A DNA stretch of 64,000 nt from Propionicimonas sp020161015 (GTDB taxonomy: Bacteria; Actinomycetota; Actinomycetes; Propionibacteriales; Propionibacteriaceae): positions 1 to 64,000 of the forward strand of contig NZ_CAXWGX010000003.1 of NCBI RefSeq assembly GCF_964266745.1, in the 5' to 3' direction. Positions 30,297 to 39,389 of the stretch are shown here, piece by piece. The notes below the pieces were generated by a model. It saw only the letters and a list, made by a program, of their open reading frames with translations. It had not been told where the DNA came from and searched no databases. Both the position numbers and the translations under genes were made by a program. Positions within the stretch are counted from its first letter, which is position 1. Each line of letters starts with the position of its first letter.

Positions 30297-30977
30297 ATGA
30301 TCGAGAACCTGAAGCGGATCCGCGAGCCCCTGGCCTGGATCCTGATCGCGCTCGTCGCCGCCAACCTGGTCCTCGGGATCGTTCAGCTGGTGCTCCAGGT
30401 GCAGCAGGCCGTCCCGCCGTTCGAGGCGTTCCAGGCCATCGGCGGCTCGCTGATGAACATCTCGCTGCTGGTCGCCGTGATCGTCGTCGTCTGCACCTGC
30501 TTCTTCATCGCCCCCGCGACCCGGCACGCCCGCACGCTCACCCTGGTGGCGGCGTGGGTGCTCACCATCGGGGTGATTCTGACGCTGGTCAGCTACGCGC
30601 TCGGCGCGGCGGCCGCGGACAACGCGCTGGGGCGCGTGCTGGAGATCGTGGGCGCGCTGCTCGACCTGATCCTGAAGGGCATCGCCGCGGGCTCGCTGTG
30701 GGTGCTGCTGAGCGGGGTGAACGCGGGGCGCATCGACACCGCGCCGCTCGCGCTGCCTGCGCCCGAGGAGGCGGAGGACACGGCCGGCGAGCTCCCCTCG
30801 GAGACCGAACCGCGCACCACCTGGCAGCGTGGCGAGGCCGCCGGCGCCGTGTGGCGGACCGCGGACGAGGCGGCCGCCGGCGCGCCGGGGGCGACCCGGA
30901 TGCCGTCCGGCCAGGAGGCCCCGATCTTCCGCGACGAGGCCGCGTCGGCGGCCCGGGACGAGCCCGCGGGGCAGTGA
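30297..30977 (+). CDS. four-helix membrane protein with acidic tail, unknown
   Basis: A 226-residue protein. Four membrane helices lie at about residues 14-35, 49-71, 79-102 and 113-140. The cytosolic tail (~residues 145-226) is rich in Glu, Ala and Pro and ends near EAASAARDEP. I do not know its family. A strong ribosome binding site (GGGAGGAAC) lies 7 nt before ATG 30297. It follows manC by 87 bp. A perfect GC-hairpin just after the stop probably ends transcription. Confidence 0.8.
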   Translation: MIENLKRIREPLAWILIALVAANLVLGIVQLVLQVQQAVPPFEAFQAIGGSLMNISLLVAVIVVVCTCFFIAPATRHARTLTLVAAWVLTIGVILTLVSYALGAAAADNALGRVLEIVGALLDLILKGIAAGSLWVLLSGVNAGRIDTAPLALPAPEEAEDTAGELPSETEPRTTWQRGEAAGAVWRTADEAAAGAPGATRMPSGQEAPIFRDEAASAARDEPAGQ

Positions 30978-30987
30978 AGGCCGCCGG

Positions 30988-31007
30988 GGTCCCCCGTTCG
31001 GGGGACC
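30988..31007 (+). terminator. GC-rich hairpin terminator
   Basis: A perfect 8-bp stem, GGTCCCCC - GTTC - GGGGGACC, 11 bp past the stop of the membrane-protein gene and before the whiB promoter. There is no T-run, as is common in actinobacteria. It separates two transcription units. Confidence 0.7.
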
Positions 31008-31041
31008 GGGCGACCGGGGGCCGAATGGTAGCCCACCGGGG

Positions 31042-31071
31042 TTGACTTATCGCGAATGACAGGCGTGTAAT
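31042..31071 (+). promoter_or_regulatory. candidate whiB promoter
   Basis: TTGACT (31042-31047) and TGTAAT (31066-31071) are spaced by 18 bp in a locally AT-richer stretch, 55 bp before the whiB start. It is the clearest sigma-70-like pair in the window. The upstream hairpin at 30988-31007 isolates it. Confidence 0.6.
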
Positions 31072-31125
31072 TCTCTTCAAGTAGTTCGCGCTTTTTCGGG
31101 CGGGCTGGGTCGAGGAGTTGGTCGC

Positions 31126-31386
31126 ATGCAGGAACTGTTCCTGGTCACGGAGCCGGACGCCGAGGGCGTCCTCGGCTGGCAGGACCGCGCTCTCTGCGCC
31201 CAGACGGATCCGGAGGCCTTCTTCCCCGAGAAGGGCGGTTCCACGCGGGAGGCCAAGAAGGTCTGCCTCTCCTGCGACGTCCGGTCCGAGTGCCTCGAGT
31301 ACGCCCTGTCCAACGATGAGCGGTTCGGCATCTGGGGCGGGCTCAGCGAGCGCGAGCGCCGCCGCCTCAAGAAGCGCGCGATCTGA
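31126..31386 (+). CDS. whiB: WhiB-family Fe-S regulator (WhiB2/WhmD type)
   Basis: An 86-residue protein with the four cluster cysteines at residues 24, 47, 50 and 56 (C-x22-C-x2-C-x5-C). The GIWGG turn is at residues 68-72, and a basic C-terminal tail (ERERRRLKKRA) contacts DNA. The sequence ALCAQTDPEAFFPEKGGST is typical of the WhiB2/WhmD subfamily needed for septation. It binds a [4Fe-4S] cluster and acts with the primary sigma factor. It has its own promoter and a GAGGAG ribosome site. Its place between manC and the envelope GT gene is conserved in other actinobacteria (recalled). Confidence 0.95.
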   Translation: MQELFLVTEPDAEGVLGWQDRALCAQTDPEAFFPEKGGSTREAKKVCLSCDVRSECLEYALSNDERFGIWGGLSERERRRLKKRAI

Positions 31387-31462
31387 CCCGTCCCCGGGGC
31401 GTGTCCGTGCCCCGGCGGTAGGCTGTGCCTCCGGTCGAGCCGATCTTCCGGAAAGGGTGTGC

Positions 31463-34411
31463 GTGAGCGAGGGCAGTGTCGAGTCCGGTGAGGACCCCTG
31501 GGCCTGGTTGCACACCATCGACCACGAGGCTCCCGCCGACTACAGCGCCTTCCACGTCGTGGCGGCGATCCTCCCCGTCGCCGGTGAGCCGTCCGCGGCC
31601 CGCTGCCGGGCAGCGGTGGAGGCCTCGGACGTCGTCGTCGAGGACGTGGTGGACGACCTCGCCCCCGATGCGGACGGCGACTGGTTCTGGCTCCTCCCGG
31701 ACGAGACCGAGCCCGCTCCCGGCGCCCTCGCCGCCCTGCTCGAGCGCGTGCGGCGCGATCCGTCGGCCGCCGTCGTGGGGGCGTTGCTGATCGAGCCGCG
31801 GCGTCGTGGGGCGGGGACGCTGGTGCGCGACTGGGCCCAGACCATCAGCGGCAGCGGGCGGCTGCGTCCGCTGACCGAGCCCGGCGAGCTCTACCAGGGC
31901 CAGCTCGGCGCGGTGCCCGCGCTCGGCGTCCCGCTGGGCGGGCTGCTGGTGCGTGGGGACGCGTGGCGCTTCCTCGGCGGGCTCAATCCGGAGCTTCCCC
32001 GCAGCCACCAGGGTCTGGACCTCGGCTGGCGGGCGAACCTCGCCGGCTACCGCGTGCTGGCCGACCCGGAGGCGCATGTGGTGGACCACTCCCGCGCCGA
32101 CGACCCGGCGGACGAGCGTGCCGCGGGTCTCGCGCTCGTCGCGGGCAACACACGCGCGGCGCGGCGCTGGCTCACCTCCGCGCGCCTGGTCGTGGTGACC
32201 CTGCTCACCGCCCTCGGCTACCTGCTCGGCAAGGACCCGGAACGGGCCTCCGAAGAGGTGCGGGGTCTCGGTCGCTGGCTGGGGGGTCGCAGCCTGCGGC
32301 ACTCGGTGACCGACCGGCTGGCCGCCCTGCCGATCACGCCCGCGGCCCGCCAGGCGACCCGACGGCTGCGTCCCGGCCGGTGGGCCGGGGTGCAGCGGGG
32401 GGCCGAGCAGGTCGCCGCGCGCCTCGTGGAGTGGGTGCAGACCTTCACCGGTCGCGGCAGCGGGGTGAGCCTGGACGAGATGACCGGCGACGACTTCGCC
32501 GCGACCGGCGACGTGCGCTACCGGCTGCCGCTCGCCGCCACCGGCGTCCTGGTTCTCTGCGCCGCAGCGCTCGTGGCTGCCCGGACGGTGTTCGGCACGG
32601 GCTCGCTCACCGGGCCGCAGCTGCTCGCAGCGCCGGACGACTGGACCGGCCTGCTGGCCTCCTACCTGTCCCCGGTTCCCGGGTCGGCGCACGTCTCGGG
32701 CGCGCCGTGGGCCGGCCTGGCGTCGTTGTTCTCGCTGGTCACCCTCGGGCGCCCGGAGTGGCTGGTAACCGCCACGTTCCTGCTGGCCGTGCCGCTGGCC
32801 TGGCTGATGGCCTTCCGGCTGCTGCGACAGGTGGTCGCCGACCGGAGGCTCGCCGGTCTCGGCGCGCTCGGGTACGCGCTCGCGCCGGCCCTCCTCGGCG
32901 GGCTCAACGCCGGCGCGTTCGGGCTGGCCGCCACCTCCGTCCTGCTGCCCATGCTGGGGTACGGCTGCTGGCTGTGGCTCGCGGACGGTGGGTGGAGCTG
33001 GCGTCGCGCCGGCGCGGTCGCCTTCTGGATGCTGCTGGCCTGTGCCCTCGTCCCGGCGTTCTGGGCGGTGGGGCTCGCCGCAGCACTCCTCACCGCGCTT
33101 CCTGCGCGCCGCGCCCGGGCGTGGGCGCAGTGGGGCGTGGTGCTCGCCGCGCCGCTGCTGCTGCTCGTCGGCCCGTGGGGGCCCACCGTCCTGCGCTACC
33201 CGGGACGCCTGCTCACCGGCATCGAGGCCCAGCTCGCGCCGTCCGCGGCGGTGGAGCCGTGGGACGTCCTGCTCGGCCGCACCCTGGCCGGTTCGCCGCC
33301 GCTGTGGCTCTCCCTCGCCTTCGTCACCGTCTTGTGGATCGCGGCCGTTGCCGGCGCCGTCCGCAGTCCCGGGATCTCGGGCCGGGCACTGCTGGGGGCG
33401 GGCGCTGCCGGCCTCGTGGCGCTCGGCCTCACCCGGCTGGTCGTCGAGGTGCCGCCCGGCGCCTGGGTGCGCCCGCAGGCGCTGGAGTGGCAGCTGGCCC
33501 TGGTGGGGGCGCTGGTGCTGGCCGCCAGCGCCGGTCTCGACGGGATCGCCACCGAACTCCAGGGCCACGACCTCGGCGTCCGCCACCTGGCCAGCCTCGG
33601 GCTCGCGGTCGTGTGCGTCGCGGCGATGCTGCTCGGTGGCGGCTGGTGGGTGGTCGCGGGACAGGTGGGGGTGACGCGCCAGCCGGTCGGCGGCGTGCCG
33701 GCCTTCGTCCGCAACGCCCAGCTCTCCGACACCCCGGGTCGCACGCTCGCCCTCGTCGCCGGGGAGGGGACGGTGCGCTGGGCCCTGCTCGAGGGCGACT
33801 TCGCCCGGCTCGGCGACGCCGAGCGCGGCACGGCCTTCGGCGGAGACCCTGCCGCCAAGCAGCTGGCCGCCTCGGTGGCCGCGCGGCTCGTCGGCGACAG
33901 CGCGGACGACCAGCTGCTGCCCGACCTCGTCACGCTCGGCGTGTCGTACGTGACCCTCACCGGCGGGGACGCCGGCCAGCGGCTGGCGATCAACAGCGTG
34001 CCCGGCCTCGGCCTGGGCACCGGTGACGCCACCCAGTTCGTGTGGCCGGTGCCCGACTCCGCGATCGCGGTCGTCAGCGGCCAGGAGTCGAGGGTGCCGG
34101 TGGGGCAGGGCGCGGTGATCGCGCCGGGTGCCCCCGACCGGCTGTTGCGCCTCGCCGAGCCCCCGGACGACCGGTGGGAGGTGAGCGTCGGCGCCGGCCG
34201 CCTGGAGCGGGCCCCCGGCGGCGAGCCGGGGACGCAGTTCGCCGTGGGCGCCGCGTCCGGCCCCCTGGACTACCGGCTGCGCGACGGCGCGGCGTGGTGG
34301 CTGTGGGTGCAACTGGCCGGCCTCGTCCTGCTGGCGATCATGGCCGCGCCGTCGGTGCGGCGCCGGAGTGAGGACAGCGGCCCGCGCCGCGCCGCGGGAG
34401 GTGCGTCGTGA
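31463..34411 (+). CDS. large membrane glycosyltransferase, GT2 domain plus polytopic C-terminal region
   Basis: A 982-residue protein. Residues 1 to ~230 form a GT2-like nucleotide-sugar fold (FHVVAAILPVAGEPSAARCR; DGDWFWLLPDETEP; LGVPLGGLLVRGDAWRFLGG; SHQGLDLGWRANLAGYRVLA). About 12 membrane helices lie within ~350-740. An outside domain follows, and the last helix (WWLWVQLAGLVLLAIM) is near residue 950. These proteins add sugars to envelope polymers. GTG 31463 has GGAAAGG 6 nt upstream; GTG 31457 is also in frame. The stop overlaps the next start (GTGA), so the DUF5719 protein is coupled to it. Confidence 0.85.
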   Translation: MSEGSVESGEDPWAWLHTIDHEAPADYSAFHVVAAILPVAGEPSAARCRAAVEASDVVVEDVVDDLAPDADGDWFWLLPDETEPAPGALAALLERVRRDPSAAVVGALLIEPRRRGAGTLVRDWAQTISGSGRLRPLTEPGELYQGQLGAVPALGVPLGGLLVRGDAWRFLGGLNPELPRSHQGLDLGWRANLAGYRVLADPEAHVVDHSRADDPADERAAGLALVAGNTRAARRWLTSARLVVVTLLTALGYLLGKDPERASEEVRGLGRWLGGRSLRHSVTDRLAALPITPAARQATRRLRPGRWAGVQRGAEQVAARLVEWVQTFTGRGSGVSLDEMTGDDFAATGDVRYRLPLAATGVLVLCAAALVAARTVFGTGSLTGPQLLAAPDDWTGLLASYLSPVPGSAHVSGAPWAGLASLFSLVTLGRPEWLVTATFLLAVPLAWLMAFRLLRQVVADRRLAGLGALGYALAPALLGGLNAGAFGLAATSVLLPMLGYGCWLWLADGGWSWRRAGAVAFWMLLACALVPAFWAVGLAAALLTALPARRARAWAQWGVVLAAPLLLLVGPWGPTVLRYPGRLLTGIEAQLAPSAAVEPWDVLLGRTLAGSPPLWLSLAFVTVLWIAAVAGAVRSPGISGRALLGAGAAGLVALGLTRLVVEVPPGAWVRPQALEWQLALVGALVLAASAGLDGIATELQGHDLGVRHLASLGLAVVCVAAMLLGGGWWVVAGQVGVTRQPVGGVPAFVRNAQLSDTPGRTLALVAGEGTVRWALLEGDFARLGDAERGTAFGGDPAAKQLAASVAARLVGDSADDQLLPDLVTLGVSYVTLTGGDAGQRLAINSVPGLGLGTGDATQFVWPVPDSAIAVVSGQESRVPVGQGAVIAPGAPDRLLRLAEPPDDRWEVSVGAGRLERAPGGEPGTQFAVGAASGPLDYRLRDGAAWWLWVQLAGLVLLAIMAAPSVRRRSEDSGPRRAAGGAS

Positions 34412-35775
34412 ACCGCTGGATCGGGCCCGGCGCCGTCGTGGCCGTCCTCGCCGTGGCGACGGCCGCCTCGGCGCTCGCCGGCCCCCCGCCGCTTCCGGAG
34501 ACGCCGTTCGCGGCGACCGAGACGCGCTCGTCCGTCGTCTGCCCGGGCTTCGCGTCGGCGACGGGCGCGGTGCGGGTCGCCGCCACGGCGACCGGGCCCG
34601 GCCTGCGCACCGCCCCGGTCACCGACCCGGGGAAGGCCACGGACGCCTCCGGCCTGCACGTGGTGGACGCCCCCGGTGCCCCCGTGCGCGTGTCGGCGCT
34701 GTTGCCGGCGCCCTTCGGCGCCACCACGGTCGTCGCCGCGGCCACGGGTCCCGACCGCGGGCTCTCGGCCGCGGCCTGCCTCGCGCCGGCGACCGACCAC
34801 TGGTTCGCCGGGGCGGACATCCGCACCATCGCGCAGTCGGAGGTCGTGGTCGCCAACCTCGACGGCTCCCAGGCGTCGGTGGACGTGCTCGCCTACGGGG
34901 CCGACGGACGGATCACGGCCCCCCGCGGCGTGCTGGTGGACGGTAACGCCGTCGAGACGATCTCGCTGGGCGGCCTCGACCGCGTCTCCGGGCCGATCAC
35001 GCTGCGGGTGAGCAGCGGCGACGGTCGCGTCGCCGCCTTCGTCCGACAGCGCACCTGGCAGCTGGACGTGCCGCTCGGCGCCGACTGGCTCCCCGCGACC
35101 GTGGCACCGGCCACCGACCTGGTCGTGCCCGGGATCCCCTCGGGCGAGGGCACCCGCTCGCTGGTGCTGACGAACCCGGGCGACCGCACCGCGACCGTCG
35201 CCGTCAGCAGCCTCACCACCGACGGCCCGGCAGACCTCGTCGGCGTCGAGCAGGTGGAGGTGCCGCCGGAGACGACGCGCACCGTCGACCTCCAGGCGGG
35301 CCTGGACGCGCGCCCGGCGGCGCTGCGGATCACCGCGACGCAGCCGGTGGCCGCGGCGGTGTGGCTCGACACCGGTGGCGGCGACGCCCGCCGCGACCCC
35401 GCCTACACCGCGGCGCTGCCGCCGCTGCCGCAGGACTCCGTGTGGCCGGTCGCGCTGGGACGCGGAGCGGCCACCGTCCTCCAGCTCGCCAACCCGGGGG
35501 CGTCCGACGCCGTGGTGACGCTCGCCACGGGAACCGGAGCGGAGCCCGGCGCCCCGACGGACGTCACGGTCCCCGCCGGCGCGATCCTCGAGGTGCCGCT
35601 TCCGAAGGCGGCCGCGACGGTGGTGCGCGTGCAGACGGCGGCCGGCGACCTGCGCGGGGCGATCGTCAGCACCGAGAAGCTGGGCAAGGTCCGCGGCCTG
35701 GCCGTGCTGGACCTCGCGGCCGGGGGCAACCGTACGGAGGTGCCGGTGGTCTTCGACCCGCACGCGGGCAGCTGA
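34408..35775 (+). CDS. DUF5719 family secreted/anchored protein
   Basis: A 455-residue protein with one N-terminal membrane helix (residues ~7-27, VVAVLAVATAASALAGPPP) and a long, beta-rich outside region. Repeated short motifs such as VVVANLDGSQASVDVLAYG, TRSLVLTNPGDRTATVAVSS and TVLQLANPGASDAVVTLATG look like several Ig-like repeats. Family members follow the large GT gene in many actinobacteria. It may help the GT or bind its polymer; there is no experimental role known to me. GTG 34408 overlaps the GT stop by 4 nt. Confidence 0.85.
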   Translation: MNRWIGPGAVVAVLAVATAASALAGPPPLPETPFAATETRSSVVCPGFASATGAVRVAATATGPGLRTAPVTDPGKATDASGLHVVDAPGAPVRVSALLPAPFGATTVVAAATGPDRGLSAAACLAPATDHWFAGADIRTIAQSEVVVANLDGSQASVDVLAYGADGRITAPRGVLVDGNAVETISLGGLDRVSGPITLRVSSGDGRVAAFVRQRTWQLDVPLGADWLPATVAPATDLVVPGIPSGEGTRSLVLTNPGDRTATVAVSSLTTDGPADLVGVEQVEVPPETTRTVDLQAGLDARPAALRITATQPVAAAVWLDTGGGDARRDPAYTAALPPLPQDSVWPVALGRGAATVLQLANPGASDAVVTLATGTGAEPGAPTDVTVPAGAILEVPLPKAAATVVRVQTAAGDLRGAIVSTEKLGKVRGLAVLDLAAGGNRTEVPVVFDPHAGS

Positions 35776-35796
35776 CCCCCGGGCCGACCGGTGAGG

Positions 35797-36237
35797 TCAG
35801 TCCTCGTCGTCCGGGTCACCGGCGGACGGGTCGAGCTCGTCCACGGGGATGCCGGTGAGCGCCGACAGCTGCTCCAGAAGTGCCCGGTGCACCAGCCGGC
35901 GCAGCTCCGAGCGCGACGTCGCCCGGTGCTCCAGCGGACGGCGGAACAGCACCACCTGGCCGTTGCGGCCGGGGCCGGCCGGCACGGCTGCGGCGAGCGG
36001 CACACGGGCGCTCTGCCAGCCGTCGAGGTTGCCCGGCACCTCCTCGAAGCCGACGTCGATCCCGACGAGCGACCGCGGGCACGACCGTGCGGTGCGGGCG
36101 ACGGACGCGCGCACGCAGGCGGTGAAGAACTCCGCACCGCGCGTGTGCTGCCGCAGCGGGACGGGCGCCCCGGTGAACGGATTGGGGGCGGCCAGGGGGC
36201 CGCGCAGGCCGCGTCCGTGTCGCTCCCGTCGCCTCAT
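35797..36237 (-). CDS. zincin-like family protein (Rv3259 type), active site not visible
   Basis: A 146-residue protein of the small family usually annotated as metallopeptidase. It has the family start RRERHGRGLRGPL, the VPLAAAVPAG region, and VVLFRRPLEHRATSRSELR, ending in acidic residues (DPSAGDPDDED). The helix where a zincin HExxH would lie reads LVHRALLEQLSALTG, with only one His. Peptidase activity is therefore doubtful. It lies antisense within the envelope block, facing DUF5719 and back to back with DUF3499. Confidence 0.75.
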   Translation of the reverse strand: MRRRERHGRGLRGPLAAPNPFTGAPVPLRQHTRGAEFFTACVRASVARTARSCPRSLVGIDVGFEEVPGNLDGWQSARVPLAAAVPAGPGRNGQVVLFRRPLEHRATSRSELRRLVHRALLEQLSALTGIPVDELDPSAGDPDDED

Positions 36238-36336
36238 GGGGCCACCCTACCCAGCTGCGGGGCGGCCGGTGGCGGGCGGGTCGCCACACCGCCGCGGCTC
36301 CCGGGAACCGCGTTGGCCCGACGGTAACGTTGCGCC

Positions 36337-36690
36337 GTGATCAACCGGCGCTGCTCGCGGACCGCGTGCACCGAGGCCGCCGTGGCCACGCTGACCTTCG
36401 TCTACGCGGACTCCACGGCCGTGGTCGGGCCCCTGGCCCTGCGCACCGAGCCGGGCACCTACGACCTGTGCCGCACCCACTCCCGCGGGCTCAGCGTGCC
36501 CCGTGGCTGGGAGGTGATCCGGCTCCCGGGCGACCTGGACAGCCCGCGCGCGTCCACGGACGACCTGATGGCACTGGCCGACGCCGTGCGCCGCGCGGGG
36601 CTGGCCGACAGCCCGCCCGAACCGGTGCAGCCCGCGGTCACCCGGCGCAAGGGACACCTGGCCGTGCTCGCCGACCCCGAGGACGACTGA
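36337..36690 (+). CDS. DUF3499 family zinc-ribbon-like protein
   Basis: A 117-residue protein. Residues C6 and C11 (RRCSRTACTEAA) and C45/H48 (DLCRTH) make a likely metal site. TLTFVYADSTAVVGPL and PRGWEVIRLPGD are family landmarks. It is found only in Actinobacteria, next to manB and whiB2, and its role is unknown. GTG 36337 gives the usual N-terminus. The divergent gene is the zincin-like one, and manB follows 70 bp downstream. Confidence 0.88.
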   Translation: MINRRCSRTACTEAAVATLTFVYADSTAVVGPLALRTEPGTYDLCRTHSRGLSVPRGWEVIRLPGDLDSPRASTDDLMALADAVRRAGLADSPPEPVQPAVTRRKGHLAVLADPEDD

Positions 36691-36760
36691 GCCTCCCCCT
36701 GCCAGTGTCCGGCGCGCGAGCGAGCGGCCCGCCGGGACGCCGGCAGGTAGGCTCACCAGC

Positions 36761-38116
36761 GTGATCCAGCCCCAGGTATTCAAGGCCAACGACATCCGCG
36801 GAGTCATCAGCGGCGAGCATCCGGAGTGGGACCTCGACGGTGCCCGCGCCATCGGCGCGGCCTTCGCCGCAGCCTTCGGGCTCGAGGGACGCGAGTTCGT
36901 GATGGGCCGCGACATGCGTGCCGGCGGCCGGGAACTCAGCCTCGCCTTCGCCGAGGGGGCCCGCGGCCAGGGTGCGAGCGTCCTCGACGTCGGGCTGGCC
37001 AGCACCGACGGCCTGTGGTTCGCCTCGGGGCACACCCACCTCCCGGGCGTGCAGTTCACCGCGTCCCACAACCCCGCCGCGTACAACGGCGTGAAGTTCT
37101 GCCTGCCGGACGCGGCGCCGATCACCCCGGAGCTGATGGCCCGGATCACCGAGTTGTCCTACGTTGAACTACCCCCCGTCGCCCGGCCCGGCGGGTATCG
37201 TGAGGACGACCTGCTCGGCGCCTACGCCGCCCACCTGCACGGCCTGGTCGACCTGTCCGGCCTGCGGCGCCTCACCGTGGTGGTGGACGCGGGCAACGGC
37301 ATGGCCGGCTACACCACCCCCGCTGTGCTCGGCCCGCTGGACGTGGAGATCATCGGGCTCTACACCGACCTCGACGGCAGCTTCCCGAACCATCCGCCGA
37401 ACCCGCTCGAGCCGGAGAACCTGGTGGACGCGCAGCGCGCCGTCCGCGAGCACGGCGCCGACCTCGCCCTCGTCTTCGACGGCGACGCCGACCGCTGCTT
37501 CATCATCGACGAGCGGGGAGAGGTCGTGAGCCCCTCCGTGGTCACCGCGCTGATCGCCCGGGCCGAGCTCGCGCGCGAGCCCGGCGGGACGATCGTGGTG
37601 AACACCATCACCTCCCGGACGGTCGGCGAAGTGGTGGCCGCCGCCGGCGGGGCACTCGCAACGAGCGCCGTCGGCCACACGAAGATGAAGGCGGTGATGG
37701 CCGCCCACCACGCGATTTTCGGCGGTGAGCACTCCGCGCACTACTACTTTCGCGACTTCTGGGGCGCCGACACCGGCATGCTGGCCGCGCTCCACGTGCT
37801 CGCGCTGGTGGGCCGGTCGGGACGCCCGATGTCCGCCCTCGCCGCCGAGCTGCCGCAGTACGAGGCGTCCGGCGAGATCAACAGCACGGTCAGCGACCCG
37901 AAGGCCGCCATGGCCGAGGTCGCGGAGGCGTTCGCCGGGCGCGGGGAGGTGAGCTGGGTGGACGGGCTGCTGGTCACCAGCGTTGACTGGTGGGTGAGCG
38001 TCCGCGAGTCCAACACCGAGCCGCTGCTGCGGCTCAACGTCGAGGCAAGGGACGCCGGTACCGTCGCGGCCCTGCGTGACGAAGCACTGTCGATCATCCG
38101 AAAGGACCGGTCATGA
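36761..38116 (+). CDS. manB: phosphomannomutase/phosphoglucomutase
   Basis: A 451-residue alpha-D-phosphohexomutase that converts mannose-6-P to mannose-1-P. The phospho-Ser is S102 in TASHNPAAYNG, the metal loop is DGDADR at residues 240-245, and the sugar-binding GGEHSAHYYF and C-terminal phosphate loop (RESNTEPLLRLNVEA) are intact. Together with manC at 29 kb it supplies GDP-mannose for envelope glycans. GTG 36761 is the start. The stop overlaps the next gene (ATGA). Confidence 0.94.
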   Translation: MIQPQVFKANDIRGVISGEHPEWDLDGARAIGAAFAAAFGLEGREFVMGRDMRAGGRELSLAFAEGARGQGASVLDVGLASTDGLWFASGHTHLPGVQFTASHNPAAYNGVKFCLPDAAPITPELMARITELSYVELPPVARPGGYREDDLLGAYAAHLHGLVDLSGLRRLTVVVDAGNGMAGYTTPAVLGPLDVEIIGLYTDLDGSFPNHPPNPLEPENLVDAQRAVREHGADLALVFDGDADRCFIIDERGEVVSPSVVTALIARAELAREPGGTIVVNTITSRTVGEVVAAAGGALATSAVGHTKMKAVMAAHHAIFGGEHSAHYYFRDFWGADTGMLAALHVLALVGRSGRPMSALAAELPQYEASGEINSTVSDPKAAMAEVAEAFAGRGEVSWVDGLLVTSVDWWVSVRESNTEPLLRLNVEARDAGTVAALRDEALSIIRKDRS

Positions 38117-38301
38117 GCGACCTGCCCGCAGAAGTCCTCGAGCTTCTGGTCTGCCCCGCCTGCCACGCCACCCTCGCCTGGGACTACGAGGCCTCCGAGC
38201 TGGCCTGCACCGGCCCCGACTGCGGGCTGGCCTACCCGGTGCGCGACGGCATCCCGATCCTCCTCGTCGACGAGGCCCGGCGGCCCGGCACCGCCGGCTG
38301 A
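38113..38301 (+). CDS. Trm112-like zinc protein
   Basis: A 62-residue protein with four zinc-ligand cysteines at residues 14, 17, 32 and 37 (LLVCPACHATL; LACTGPDCGLAYPVRDGIPI). The fold is that of Trm112/YcaR proteins, which serve as small partners of other enzymes. It lies between manB and the TobH/SIS gene and is translationally coupled to manB. Its partner is unknown. Confidence 0.9.
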   Translation: MSDLPAEVLELLVCPACHATLAWDYEASELACTGPDCGLAYPVRDGIPILLVDEARRPGTAG

Positions 38302-38306
38302 GCGCG

Positions 38307-39317
38307 ATGTACGAGTTCGATGACTCCCGGCTGGAGGACCCCGACGCCCTCCGGGCCGCCGACCACCTGCTGCGACCGCTGGCGGAGGCCGGGGCGCGGG
38401 TGCGTCGCGAGTCCGTGTCCGCGGAGGGCCCCCTGGCCGCGCTGGACGCCGACGAGCGTCCCCGCGCCCTGATCACCTTCGGGCCGGAGGCGCGCCTGCT
38501 GCGCGCCGTCCTCGAACCCACCTGCCCGGTGCCGCTGGTGGCCTGGCCGCGCCTGGGCCTGCCGGGCTGGGTCGGCCCGCTCGACATCGTCGTGGTGATG
38601 GGCGGGGGCGACAAGGTGAGCCTCGCCGCGGCCTTCGAGGCCGTCCGCCGCGGGTGCCGGCTGCTGGTGGTGTGCCCCCAGGACTCGGTGCTCGCCCGCC
38701 AGTCCGCGTCGGCGTCCACCACGCTGCTGCCCACGGTCACCGGCGATCCGCTCGCCGCGGCCGTCGTCGCGCTCGTCGCGCTGCACCGGCTGGGCCTCGG
38801 CCCCTCGGTCAACCCCGAGGGGGTGGCCGACGCCCTCGACCAGGTGGCGACCGACTCCTCGCTCGCGCTCGACGCGACCCAGAACCCCGCCAAGGCCGTG
38901 GCGCTGGAACTCGCCGACGCCAAGCCGATGGTGTGGGGCGGCTCGATCCTCGCCGCGCGGGCCAGCCGCCGCATCGCGGAGGCCCTGCGCTCGGCGAGCG
39001 GCCGCATCGTGCTCTCCGCGGACGCCGGCGCGCTGCTCCCGCTGCTGACCGAGGTGCCGCCGCGCGACCCGTTCGCGGACCCCTTCGAGGAGACCGGCGC
39101 CGAGCAGCGCCCCGGCCTGGTGCTGGTGGACGACGGCATGGACGACGAGCACGCCGCAGAGGAGCGCGTACGGCTGCGCTCCACCGCGCTCGCCCAGGAC
39201 GTGCTGGTGTCGAACCTGTCCCACCAGGCGGGGACGGCGGTCGAGCGGTACGCGACCGTGCTCCAGCAGGGCCTGTTCGCCGCGGCGTACCTGCAGGTGG
39301 GCCTCGGCCGGGCGTGA
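38307..39317 (+). CDS. TobH-like SIS-domain protein (phosphosugar isomerase type)
   Basis: A 336-residue protein. It has the acidic start MYEFDDSRLEDPDALRAAD, then a sugar-isomerase-like fold (DIVVVMGGGDKVSLAAAFEA; RRGCRLLVVCPQDSVL) and a second half with ATQNPAKAVALELADAKPMV, as in the mycobacterial TobH family next to manA/manB. It probably acts in phosphohexose isomerisation linked to mannose metabolism. No separate manA gene is present in the block. ATG 38307 is 5 bp after the Trm112-like stop. Confidence 0.82.
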   Translation: MYEFDDSRLEDPDALRAADHLLRPLAEAGARVRRESVSAEGPLAALDADERPRALITFGPEARLLRAVLEPTCPVPLVAWPRLGLPGWVGPLDIVVVMGGGDKVSLAAAFEAVRRGCRLLVVCPQDSVLARQSASASTTLLPTVTGDPLAAAVVALVALHRLGLGPSVNPEGVADALDQVATDSSLALDATQNPAKAVALELADAKPMVWGGSILAARASRRIAEALRSASGRIVLSADAGALLPLLTEVPPRDPFADPFEETGAEQRPGLVLVDDGMDDEHAAEERVRLRSTALAQDVLVSNLSHQAGTAVERYATVLQQGLFAAAYLQVGLGRA

Positions 39318-39389
39318 GCCTGCGCCCCCGCGCACCGAACGGTGCGAGACGGTGGGCCCCCGCCCACCTCTCTGGCAGGATGTGACCCC

